This document shows positions 1 to 11,600 of a stretch of 64,000 bases of DNA, one piece after another (positions within the stretch are counted from its first letter, which is position 1; every line of letters starts with the position of its first letter). The notes beneath the pieces are model-generated. The model ran no database searches. It was not told where the DNA came from and saw nothing but the letters and a program-made list of their open reading frames with translations. This stretch comes from Epiperipatus broadwayi (Eukaryota; Onychophora; Udeonychophora; Euonychophora; Peripatidae): the NCBI GenBank assembly GCA_028023455.1, contig JAQFVV010006215.1, forward strand, positions 6,555,230 to 6,619,229, written 5' to 3'. A program made the translations under genes and the position numbers.

Positions 1-138
1 AAAATTATAACCAAAATTCAAATTTGGTGAACAATCTGAAAACAATTGTTATTAGCAATATGTGATGTGATGTAATGTGGCCTCTCCTTAAATCTAAGTC
101 AAGAATATATGAGCAAACCCCCTAGACAGTAGAGCCAC

Positions 139-303
139 CCAGTGCAAGCTTTAGTAATCAATGGATGCAGGAAGGGTTGTCAAAGATAAAATCCTCCATC
201 TAGTGCCCACTCATTTTTCAAGCAAAGACTCATCAAATGAGGAGCTGGACCCTAGAGAGCACCGCACCTTCCTGCATCTATTGATTACTAAAGCTTGCAT
301 TGG
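139..303. repeat. Hairpin-forming inverted repeat, 37-bp arms
   Basis: Positions 139-175 and 267-303 are reverse complements with about two mismatches; each arm contains the core AAGCTTTAGTAATCAAT or its complement. The loop is about 91 bp and less AT-rich than the surroundings. A 67-codon open frame starts in the left arm and crosses the loop, but it has no recognisable domain and its start codon belongs to the inverted repeat, so I do not call it a gene. A small MITE or decayed foldback element is the simplest reading; no target-site duplication is obvious. Confidence 0.7.
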
Positions 304-536
304 CGTTATTGCTAAGAACAGCCTGTATAAGCATAGAAAAGGTGATCATGTGATATTTTGTTAGTTTTAAAACAATTGTATACCTCTTCCCATTTTGAAA
401 TCCAACCCATGAAATGAGTCCGTATTATTTTTTAACTTCCTTTATAACTGTTTGTTCCCTTTGTAAGAGTTGTGTTTTCTTTCTTGAAAAAATTATTTTC
501 ATCAATGAAATGAATAATTTTTTACGAGTGTTATAA

Positions 537-1274
537 AAAGAGGGATTTGAACTTAGGATTTTTAATTCATTATTTAGCTCCACTCCATCTCAAATAACTG
601 ATACACATGGTGTACGGCACACGTGATAAAAACAATGATTCTAATAAACGGATTTCTAATGCAGATCGGGCACTCACTGAGTTGGGCCAAACCGGAATCT
701 CCCCACACACATATATATACAATCAGTATTCAGCTTATATTAAGATAGCAGTTCCTTAAAGTTTTAATGGGCAGACTTAGTAGTCTCCCCCTACCCCTCC
801 AACACTTCAAAGTTCACCCTCCAACAACTCAACCATTCACTTCATTGAAAAACTAATGGTGAAATGTCCAATCATTCATTTCATTGAAAACTAATGATGG
901 AACGCTCAAAGCCCTTGGTGGATTTGGTTTTGCAGTCATACCCATGTAAACGTTATGTCACTCTTACTTCCTCACATTATCACTTTTTCAATGAAATGGG
1001 TAGTTGAAAAGTTTGTATGGGTGAGAAGATTGAAGCCTGGTCCATTAAAGTTTAAGGAATTGTTATTTTAACATAAGCTGAGCTCTGATTGTCTATATGT
1101 ATGAGAGATTTTAAATTGGTCCAACTGATGAATGCTGAGTTGTGTATGAAATGCATGCATAAGGGGAACCATCTATATTTTGTATGTATGTATGTGGTTA
1201 TGTGTGTTGTTTGTTTGAGATGGAGTGGAGGACAAATATAGATTGAAAAAACCTAAGTTCAAAATTCTCTATTT
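537..1274. mobile_element. Foldback/MITE-like element, copy 1
   Basis: The two ends are inverted copies. The left tip reads GGGATTTGAACTTAGG near 542-557, and the right tip ends with CCTAAGTTCAAAATTCTC near 1252-1269. Further in, a stretch reading CTCCACTCCATCTCAAA on the left pairs with TTTGAGATGGAGTGGAG on the right. Deeper pairs include TTAAGATAGCAGTTCCTTAAAG against its complement near 1047-1072, and CATTTCATTGAAA against TTTCAATGAAATG flanking the middle. There is no open frame of useful length, so it is non-autonomous. The same family recurs at 5,533-6,354. Read outward, each tip resembles a tRNA B box (AGTTCAAATCCC). Exact ends are uncertain by about 5 bp. Confidence 0.75.
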
Positions 1275-3619
1275 ACATGATATATTATCTGTATATGTAT
1301 ATTTTATGCAAGTGAACCAATCTCCAGATATATTACCATATGAATGATTAATGATGCAGACGTAATCATGATATAGTGGAAATTGAATCCAAATTCAGAA
1401 TAAAAAATAGAGATTTCTTTCAAGTGGGCAATAAATTTCCAAATAAATTCAGATATCAATTTGCCGCCAATCTTTTACTCATTCAGTATCAGTCATAAAA
1501 TGGATATTTAGTTGTTTGTAATGAAAAATAAATGTGACCCAAAACTATCTGTGTTGCCCCAACTACATGATTAGATCACTGGTCAGAGAAGTGATTAAAT
1601 ACCTTCTGGTAATCCCTAAGTCACAATATAAGGTTGTATCAGGATCTTCAGATCTGGTACTACTTTTTATACTTTAAATCATACAGTTAAAATATTATAA
1701 TTATATATGAAACATTAATCTAGAGTGTAAGTCATTAATTAATTTAATAATAAGCTTACACTTAATTTCTTAGAAAGTCATATAATTTTTTTGTGCCCCA
1801 TTAAGACAAGTTGGATCTCTATAAATTAGAAAACCCAATTTCCTTTAAATTCATGCTATTCAGTTAAGAATCAATATTGGAATCTTTCAATTCCAAGTCC
1901 AACCCTCTACAGTAACTCTAAACTGCACAGTTTTTACAAAAGTTTGTGGTGACATTTTTCCATACTTGTAGATTTTCTCAAAAATTATAAATTGATAAAT
2001 GACATTTTAAAAGTAGAGTAGGAAAAAAGGTAGAATTACTGTACACTTGAAACAGTGAGTTGGATTAGAGAATTTAGTAAAGATATTGCACGTATTGAGT
2101 GCACAAAGAAATGCTAAGTAATATTTCTATTTATTTGCAAAAGTCCATTATTGTACTCATTATAAGCTAAAATTTAAATTTAATTTTACTGCATGGTGCT
2201 AAGTTGAGATTTATAAATATGTATTACCATTAAAAGATTTTTGCAAGTATAAAAATCTTTGAACCTGTATTGAAGTCACATTTGTCCTATTCAGAAGGAG
2301 CACTGGATTACTATACTCACCTGTTGTAACCATAGGTAGTACTTATTAGCAGCACTCACCAGCTGTTTCCATGGCCTCAACTGCACAACTTCAAACTCAG
2401 TCACAAAAACATGTTTAACACAAGGATTTTTCAACAAATCTTAAAATTTATTTTTAGTTAGTTCAACCCAGTTATTCAATCATTATAGTTAATAAAAGAG
2501 TCATTTCGCCAAGGTACTTGAATTCTGAGGGGATTAGTAAAATGACTTGATACGCTGTCCATAAAAGTTTGGAAACATTCTTTTTAATATGATGCCAAAG
2601 CTCATCAATGATGGAGATTTTAAACATCTGTATACTTTAAACCATAGTTTTTTATTTATTATTAATTTGGTGACTATCTCATCGAAAAACCCTGCAATGA
2701 CTATCTGCGCCTCCAAGGCATCGCTGGAAAGTGATATCAAAATTTTCTTAAGATCTGAGAGATATCCAATAAACTAAGTCTCTGGTTCCTTCATTTTACT
2801 AAATGGCTTTGAGAGTCAATGAATCACTAAAAATATTTCCGATAAGTATTATAGATGCTATTGGGAAAGAAGAAACCTATAGAAAGTGACATTTAATTAT
2901 AAATCCATTGTCTAAGGTACTTGTGTGTTCAGCTATACTAGCATTTGCAAATTATCATATTATTATTTTCAAATTAAAATTTTGATCTATGTTTTTTTCC
3001 CCCCAATTATTATTATTACATTTAAATCAATTATATTTACCTTATCATATTTGCCACCAACAATTCTTTCAGATGTAGAAGGTACTGAACGTAAAATTCA
3101 AAAACAGTAGTTTTTATCGTTTTTTCACCTAATCCTGGGACTAATTTTCTCATTAATTGGTATGAATTTTTATTCTACCCTAAAAATTAATATTTATTAG
3201 CACAAGTAATTAATTAATTAATTAACATAATAATACAAAAGTTTATAGTTTCCACTAGTAGTGTGGACACACACATATGTGTAATAACAAATAATTTACA
3301 GTTTATTGTCATTTGATGACGCTAGAGGGCTATTCAATTATATTTAAACAGAATATTAATCTCAAAATACATATATATAATGAAACAATAATGTCTCCTT
3401 CATTTTACATGACCTGATAAGTAACCCTTAACAATATGTTTAACTTATATAAAAGAAAAGTAGAAATATACATATAAAATTTTAAAAAAATGCTACTCTT
3501 AATATTTTTAAATAAATTATTTGAAATTAAATAAAAGACCTACTGTTAAATAGTTTATATATTTCCGATTCTGACACAAATCAAGCAGAATTATTTATTT
3601 TTTTTAATAAAAAATCTAT
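1275..3619. other. AT-rich non-coding flank, no gene seen
   Basis: I see no gene here. Three open frames of 61-68 codons (2534-2740 minus, 2589-2777 plus, 2925-3110 plus) carry no motif I recognise; the first two overlap on opposite strands. Simple sequence includes an ATTA/TTAA run near 3207-3226 and a self-complementary ACACACATATGTGT near 3270-3283. The remainder looks like ordinary unique or highly decayed intergenic DNA. Confidence 0.6.
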
Positions 3620-3842
3620 ATAATACTAAACTGTCTATTCACTTTAATTACTGTTATGCAATGCTTTATTTACCATTCTTTTTTACAGTTTCTATTACCC
3701 CAGCAATCTTCTTCAGAACTTTATATTTCCTAGCCTCAACTCTAAATTTAAATTTTTAAAATTTTACCATTAACTGTAAAAAAAGGATGATAAGTAAAGC
3801 ATTGTGTAAAAGTAGTAAAGTGAATGGATAATTTAGTATTAT
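3620..3842. repeat. Inverted-repeat element with about 70-bp arms
   Basis: Positions 3620-3689 and 3773-3842 are imperfect reverse complements. Matching segments include ATAATACTAAACTG at the left edge with its complement at the right edge, AATGCTTTATTTACC with a near complement, and TTTTTTACAGT with ACTGTAAAAAA next to the loop. The loop is about 83 bp, and arm identity is roughly 80% by eye. It is non-coding. It is probably a decayed MITE unrelated to the 0.7-0.8-kb foldback family; I found no clear target-site duplication. Confidence 0.65.
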
Positions 3843-5532
3843 ATTGTATACATTTTTCAATGCAATAAGAACTATTAGTTATTATACTTCTTGAAGAAGA
3901 AAAATCTATTTTGTACAGAAATACAAAGGCAGAAATTAAATACTTGTCAATTAATATTAATTTTTAATGTAAAGTTAATTCTGGTCATCAAAAACAGGAT
4001 AAAGAAATGACATTTTAATTAAAAATTATTTGTATCTCAAATTAAAGAGAATGTAAACGTGTATTATTTTGATGAATGTTAGAAAGAAAAAAACAACTGT
4101 TTTATTATAGCTTTTTTTAATTAAAAAGGAAAATACTTAAACTTTTGACCTCTCCTGTTTATCTACCTGGACTATTCTAACAAGACAGCTATAACAGCCT
4201 AAATGTACAAATTAACTCTCGGATGTTGTATCTTAAAAAGTATGTTTGCTATTAGTAGGCTTCCACAGCTAACCAAAACTCAGACCAACAGAAATAAAAC
4301 TGATAAAAACTTTTACAGTAATCATAAATCCTCCATTCATTGCTGAAAAGCTTATTCTACGGCCATTGTCTTGCCAGCTCATAAAATTTAAAAATATTTG
4401 TCCAAACACTGAAAATGTCCTCAACCATTTTTATCAACTGTTGGAATGTAAGGGTGACCAACCCATGGCCCCAAAACTGTCATGGGCCCAGGGATGGTTT
4501 TGTAATTGTTAGTCCAACACAAAGTCATAAACTCACTGAATGCATTGATATTTTTTGTGGTTACATCCCCACGTCAATGTGATTAAAATAGTATAAAAGC
4601 ATATGTTCTTTCTACTTGTATGCATGCATGGCTTCAGTATAAATAGTGTGCAGCTTCTGTTAAAGAATAAACAGTAGATTTGACTACATCAGGCATTACA
4701 TATTCATGGTAACTTGTAGCAATTTTAAATAATATTTTAACCTATCACTAATATATGACCAAAAACACTTCTCTCTTTTCAAATCCCTGGTGGCCTAGGA
4801 TGATAATAAGTTGGACATCCTTTGGTCCAAATAATTTACATATAAGGCTATAAAAGTATCACATGAAGGTGATTACTGCACATATATACTTCAGAGAATT
4901 AAAAAATGTTGACGAGCAAAATACAATAATCAGCATATATATTGTACATACTGTTTTTAAGATATTTTCAAATTCTAGCATTAAAAATGCTTAATAAACT
5001 GATGTACATTACTGCATATTATAAGATTAAAATATTTTTACTTATATTATTTTTTAAATGAAAGACAACTTCAGCTGGTCATATGTTTATTAAAAATAAA
5101 AACAAGAATCAAGTTGTTATAGTGAAATGAGCAAGAGAAAGAATTATGAAGAAATTAATTAAGTCGATCATCACTATCTAAATGACATGTTGAAAATCTG
5201 GATTGCAGGAATATAAATAGTTTTGGAATTCATCTAAGAAGATAGAGCATTAGCACTGTTAGTTTACACATTATCGGTATACTGAGAGAATTTCTAGTTC
5301 ATGGATTCAAAATAGTAGTTAGATAAAGGTAAAGGTATGGCAAAAAGTTTTCTTTTAAATTGATTTATTATGTGCCAATTTATGTAAAAAGGATATTAAT
5401 TCTTTGGTTAGAAAAATTTTATTGTCTCAATATAATATGTTCTCTCTGATATATAGCTAGGAATTACTTTACATTAAATGTAATTTAATACATTGTACAC
5501 CCATTAATATACCTGTACATATAATTAATATA
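3843..5532. other. AT-rich non-coding flank, no gene seen
   Basis: There are no open frames of note, no RNA gene and no tandem repeat. A less AT-rich patch near 4,440-4,510 (CCATGGCCCC, ATGGGCCCAGGGATGG) stands out in composition only. Just outside the foldback element, a stretch near 5,485-5,525 (ATACATTGTACACCCATT, then CCTGTACATATAAT) resembles a stretch inside the element's central spacer near 5,990-6,028. Confidence 0.55.
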
Positions 5533-6354
5533 TATGGGGATTCTAACCCAGACTTTCACACTGACCTCAACTCCCTATGCTATCCTTGATATTGCTGACC
5601 CACCTGATCACACACATGTTGAAAGCGATAAATAATCATCAATAGCAAGTATTTCTATAATAAATCAGCAATCAATTGTTGGTCCAGATTACTATCTCCA
5701 CCTATATACACAATCAATGCTCAGCTTTATAATAAGATAGCCAATCTTCTCTTACTTTAATGGACAGGGATTCTCTTAAACTACCCACCCACACCATCAG
5801 CCATCCATTTCACTGAAAATCTTATGATGGAATGTTCAAAGCCTATGTTAGTGCTAATGTTGTCATCCTACCCATGCTGACGTTAGTCATTCTGACCCCT
5901 CATGTACAGGAGAATAATCCATTTCACATACTATATGTGTGAGGGATGGGTAGACCTATAATGAACTATGTTTTAATATGTATTTCTCTAATACATTGTA
6001 CAGGTGCACACCCACCTGTACACATAATGACAACTATGGTACTAACGCAGAGCTTTGAACGATCCATCATCAGATTTTCAATGAAATGGGACAGCCAAAG
6101 TTGTTGTTAGATGGAATAGTTTGAAACCTGTTCATTAAAGTATGAATATTGGCTATCTTAACATGTGCTGAGTACTGATTGTATATGTGGAGATGGTAAT
6201 CTGACCAACTGATGATTGCTGGCTTAGCATGAAATATGTATATTGGGTGATTGGTTTATCTTTTCAACATGTGTATGTGGTCAGGTGGGTCAAAGTAACA
6301 GAGATGGCATGGATAGTTGAGGGTCTTGTGAGGTCTCGAGTTCAATCCCATTTA
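5533..6354. mobile_element. Foldback/MITE-like element, copy 2
   Basis: Arms of about 310 bp (about 5533-5845 and 6050-6354) are inverted copies. The left arm contains GACCCACCTGATCACACA, GTTGGTCCAGATTAC, GATAGCCAATCTT and TTTCACTGAAAATCTTATGA; complements of all four occur in reverse order on the right. The central spacer (about 5846-6049) holds a smaller hairpin, GTACAGGTG at 5998-6006 and CACCTGTAC at 6013-6021. The right tip reads GAGTTCAATCCCA and the left tip, on the other strand, GGGTTAGAATCCCC; both resemble a tRNA T-arm or B box. It has no coding capacity and belongs to the same family as 537-1,274. Confidence 0.75.
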
Positions 6355-6509
6355 TATTAAATGATAATGCAAATTTAAACTTTAATAATATTCTTGCATT
6401 TTTATATGCAAATATATACAAAAGAAGTGTATATTATTAAATAATAACTGAAACACACAGGCTTATTATATACCTGTGTCTATATATGTGATATATAGGT
6501 ATATGAGCA

Positions 6510-6718
6510 CAGACTTCTCACATGACCCACTACTTCCACATTATCACATAACACTGATACACTTGATCACATACATGTTGAAAAGATAATCACTAATATA
6601 CGTATTTCATGCCAAACCAGCAATCATCAGTTGGTCCAGATTACTAATCCTCTATACATATATGCTATAAGTGCTCAGATATATATTAAGATAGCCAATC
6701 CCTCACTTTAATGGACAT
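6510..6718 (+). mobile_element. Solo arm of the foldback family (partial copy)
   Basis: This stretch matches one arm of the element at 5,533-6,354. In the same order it shows CAGACTTCTCACATGACC, TTGATCACATACATGTTG, CAGCAATCATCAGTTGGTCC, TTAAGATAGCCAATCC and CTTTAATGGACA. It stops where the related element continues with CATTTCACTGAAA, and no second arm follows. It is a truncated or single-arm copy lying less than 200 bp from the full element. Confidence 0.65.
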
Positions 6719-8050
6719 AATCTGAGACCATAACTTAAAGGCAAATTAATAGTTAAGTAATTGAAACATTTTGCATTATTATAAAATGCACGTGTGCTTG
6801 TATCTAGACTATTTCATATATGCTGTATTTAAATAAGATGGACACATATAATTAAACCACACTATTGCATAGTATTTTTTCACCTACCTAAGATTTATGT
6901 CAGGTTTTCTAACAAGTCAGAATCAAATATCACATTCTACAATTCAAGCGAGAATATTTATTTTTAGATCCGTTATTAATATATTTTACTAATCCATAAA
7001 ATTCTTGAACAATATTTTCGAATTACTTCTTATGTAAAACATTACATTATTTAAATACTAAACCAGGTTAGCGGCAGCTGCATATAATCCAAGATACTGT
7101 AGAAATGGCTAATTCACTTTTCGTTCGGTGCATCGAGTTGTATTCGTTTACATATAACTCGTTACGGGTTTATGCAGTGACTTCCACATAAATTCTACCA
7201 CTATTAATATTTACATCTATTAACTGTTGATTCATTTAATATTCAGAGGTTGTTAAATATGAGGTACAGACTTTCTCTGATTATTGTAATTTCAGAATAA
7301 GTTACGGCTGTCCTGAAATTCATATTGACACATAGAATTCACAATCATGTTGTAACACATCAATAAATGTACGTTTATATATAAATAGAAGCTGAAGTGT
7401 TAGATGGCTCATACTGTACTTTTTCATTTATTGGCAGAGTTTTCGTATCAGTTACTTATATGTCACTATGGAATTTATGAAAGACATTTGCATAAATTAA
7501 ATTAGGGATTTTGAACGACATATTTAGATGAATTTACAATTCAATACTTAAACACTAGACAATAATGGTGTATTGTATGTATAATTTTCGACTCTATAGT
7601 AGATGCTATTGAGATTGAGGATTATATTATATAACAATGATTCTGGTAGCATTACTGCGGGTAACGCAAACCATGGGGATATGGCTAATACCCACAAGGT
7701 ACAAACATGAGCTGATGATTGCCATCAATATCATCATCATTTATAATATTTATTGAGTTAAATTTTAATTTTTATTTATTACAAATTACATACAATCCAA
7801 GCATTTTTAAAAATAGTATATACAATTATATATAGATCATTTAATATATATTACAAAGTTAAAATAAAGAAAATATAAGAAGAAATCTCTTTATTTTGTA
7901 AAATAAGAATCAATCTGTTTGATCAAATACAAAAACAATAAAAATTAATGAAATCCATTATGTTTTGTTCTTTTATATATTGTGCTTCGTCAAAATATGT
8001 TTATCCATCTAACATGAGCTGGAACTTAATAAAATGTACTTTCAAACCCT
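6719..8050. other. AT-rich non-coding flank next to the satellite edge
   Basis: I see no gene, RNA or tandem repeat. Sequence near 7,070-7,180 has several CG dinucleotides and looks unlike its surroundings. A short run of ATC triplets lies near 7,727-7,740, just after a moderately GC-rich stretch, and could be the tail of a degraded retroelement; I cannot support more than that. Satellite similarity begins at about 8,051. Confidence 0.5.
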
Positions 8051-8690
8051 ATAAATTTTTGAAAATTGATGAATTTGAATATTTTAACATTGCAGTTCAG
8101 TATTATTTAGCTAGTTCAACCTAAATATGACAAAATGAGTGAAGAAATCCATTCAAAATATAGTATTGTACACCAGCATGTTCATTTCACGTTTAAAGCT
8201 TGGAAATACAGCCAGGTTGTGAATTCCTAAAAATTGTTAAATTTGAATACTATAAAATTGCCGTTCAGTATTATTTAGCTAATTCTACCTAAATATGACA
8301 AAATCAGCGAAAAAATTCATTCAAAATATAGTATTGTTCACCAGCATGTTAATTCGCATTTTAAGCGTGGTAATATAACTAGGATACAAATTTTTAAAAA
8401 TTGATGTATTTGAATACTTTAACATCATAGTTCAGGATTATTTAGGTAATTATACAACAATATGACAAAACCAGCAAAAAAATTTATTCCAAATATAGAA
8501 CTGTACACCAGCATGTTCATTTCGCATGTTAAATTTGGAAATATAGCTATGATACAAATTTTTAAAAATTGATGAATTTGAATACTTTAACATTGCAGTT
8601 CAGTAATATTTAGCTAGTTCTACCTAAATATGACAAAATGAGTGAAAAAATTCATTCAAAATATACTATTCTATACTAGCATGTTCATAG
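8051..8690 (+). repeat. Left edge of the array, mostly subtype A2
   Basis: Similarity begins part-way through a monomer at ATAAATTTTTGAAAATTGAT; the flank before it has no satellite character. A2 markers dominate (CAGTATTATTTAGC, ACTAGGATACAAATTTTT), with one A1-like unit in between. From about 8,205 the sequence closely matches the interior block starting near 31,520, so this edge is not a decayed fringe. Confidence 0.8.
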
Positions 8691-11600
8691 CGCGTTTTCA
8701 GCTTCAAAATAGAGCCAGATTTCAAATTCCTAAAAATTTATGAAATTGACAACTTTAACATTGCAGTTCAGTATAATTTATTTAATTCTACCTAAATATG
8801 ACAAAATCAGCAAAAAAAACTCAAACAAAATATCATATTGTACACCAGCATGTTCACAGCGCATTTTAAGGTTGCAAATACAGTCAAAATATAAGTACCT
8901 AAAAATTAATGAAATTCAAAACTTTAACAATGCAGTTCAGTATAATTTAGCTAATTCTACTTAAATATAACAAAATCGGCAAATAAACTTTTTAAAAATA
9001 TTGTATTGTACAGCAGCATGTTCATAGCGCATTTTAAGCTTGGAAATACAGCCAGGTTGCAAATTCTTAAAAAATTATGACTTTCAGTACTTTACCATTG
9101 CAGTTCAGTATAATTTAGCTAATTCTATCTAACTATGACAAATCAGTGAAAATATTAATTCAAAATAATGTATTGTACACCAGCATGTTTGTAGAGTATT
9201 TTAAGCTTGGAAATACAGCCAGGTTGCAAATTCCTAAAAAGTGATGACTTTCAATACTTTAACATTGCAGTTCAGTATAATTTAGCTAATTCTACCTAAC
9301 TATGACAAATCACTGAAAATATTCATACAAAATAATGTATTATACACCAGCATGTTCATAGCATGTTTTAAGTTTGGAAATACAGCCAGGTTACAAATTC
9401 CTAAAAATTGATGAATTTGAAAATTTTAACATTGCAGTTCAGTATAATTTAGCTACTTCTACCTAAATATGATAAATCAGTGAAAAAATTCTTTCAAAAT
9501 ATCGTATTGTACACCAGCATGTTCATAGCACATTTTAAGCTTGGAAATACAGCCAGGTTAGAAATTCCTAAAAATTGATGAAATTCAATACTTTACCGTT
9601 GCAGTACAGTATAATTTAGCGACTTCTACCTAAATATAACAAAATCAGCAAAAAAATTCGTTAAAAATATTGTATTCTACACCAGCATGTTCATAGCACA
9701 TTTTAAGTGTTGAAATACAGCTAGGTTGCAAATTTCTAAAAATATTGAATTTGAATAATTTATTATTGCAGTTCAGTATAATTAACTAAATCTATCTAAA
9801 CATGACAAAATCAGCAAAAAAATCTTTCAAAATATTGTATTTTACACCAACCTGTTCATATACACATTTTAAGCCTGGAAGTACAGCCAGATTGGAAATT
9901 TCTAAAAACGAATGAATTTGAAAGTTTTAACATTGCAGTTCAGTATAATTTAGCTACTTCTACCTAAATATGATAAAAGAAGCCAAAACATTCTTTCAAA
10001 ATATCGTATTGTACACCAGCATGTTCATAGCGCGTTTTAAGCTTGGAAATACAGTGAAATTAGAGATTCCTAAAAATTGATGAAGTTTAATACTTTAATG
10101 TTGCAGTTCAGTAGAATTTAGCTAATTCTACCTAAATATGACAAAATCAGTGAAAAAATTCATTCAAAATATAGTATTGTACACCAGCATGTTCATTTCG
10201 CGTTTTAAGCTTGGAAATACAGCTAGGATACAAATTTTTAATAAATTGATGAACTTGAATACTTTAACATGGCAGTTCAGTATTATTTAGCTAATTCTAC
10301 CTAAATATGACAAAATCAATGAAAAAATTTATTCCAAATATAGTATTGTACACCAGCATGGTCATTTCGCGTTTTAAGCTTGGAAATACAGCTAGGACAC
10401 AAATTTTTAAAAATTGATGAATTTGAATACTTTAACATTGCAGTTCAGTATTATTTAGCTAATTCTACCTAAATATGACAAAATCAGCGAAAAAATTCAT
10501 TCAAAATATAGTATTGTGTACCAGCATGTTCATTTCGCCTTTTAAGCTTGGAAATACAGCCAGGATACAAATTTTTAAAAATTTCTGAATTAGAATTCTT
10601 TAACATTGCAGTTTAGTATTAGTTAGCTAATTCTACCTAAATATGACAAAATCAGCAAAAGAATTCATCCAAAATATAGTATTGTACACCAGCATGTTCA
10701 TTTCGCGTTTTAAGTTTGAAAATACAGCAGATTACAAATTTTTAAAAATTGATGAATTTGAATACTTTAACATTGCAGTTCAGTATTATTTAGGTAATTC
10801 TACCTAAATATGACAAAATCAGCAAAAAAATTCATTCAAAATATAGTATTGTACACCAGCATGTCCATTTCGCGTTTTAAATTTGGAAATATAGCTAGGA
10901 TACAAATTTTTAGAAATTGATGAATTTGAATACTTTAACATTGCAATTCAGAATTATATATTTAATTCTACCTAAATATGACAAAACCAGCGAAAAAAAT
11001 TTATTCCAAATATACTATTGTATACCAGCATGTCCATTTCGCGTTTTAAATTTGGAAATATAGCTAGGATACAAATTTTTAGAAATTGATGAATTTGAAT
11101 ACTTTAACATTGCAGTTCAGTATTATTTAGCTAATTCTACTTAATATGACAATATCAGCAAAAAATGCATTCAAAATATAGTATTGTGCACCACCATGTT
11201 CATTTCGCGTTTTAAGCTTGGAAATACAGCTAGGATACAAATTTTTAATAAATTGATGAATTTGAATACTTTAACATTGCAGTTCAGTATTATTTAGCTA
11301 ATTCTACCTAAATATGACAAAATCAGCGAAAAAATTCATTCAAAATATAGTATTGTACACCAGCATGTTCATTTCGAGTTTTAAGCTTGGAAATATAGCT
11401 AGGATAAAAATTGTTGAATTTGAATACTTTAACAATGCAGTTCAGTATTATTTAGCTAATTTTACCTAAATATGACAAAATCAGTGAAAAAATTCATTCA
11501 AAATATTGTATTGTTCACCAGCATGTTAATTCACGTTTTATGCTTGGAAATATAACTAGGATACAAATTTTTAAAAATTGATGTATTTGAATACATTGAC

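Noticed and set aside
1880-2075. Possible inverted repeat around TCCAAC and CAGTAACTCT
   Set aside because: The match needs a gap of about 12 bp and covers few bases, which can occur by chance in AT-rich sequence.
2534-2777. Overlapping open frames on both strands near 2.5-2.8 kb, considered as a transposase remnant
   Set aside because: No catalytic or DNA-binding motif is recognisable in either frame, and neither extends into a longer interrupted frame.
6290-6354. A functional tRNA gene at the right tip of the foldback element
   Set aside because: Only a B-box-like motif and a loose A-box-like motif are present; the acceptor and anticodon stems do not pair.
8740-8964. Open frames of 60-75 codons inside the satellite (also 22,483-22,710 and 37,211-37,414)
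   Set aside because: They are translations of satellite monomers. The unit is divisible by three, which lets a frame run on, but neighbouring monomers contain stops in the same frame and there is no recognisable protein.
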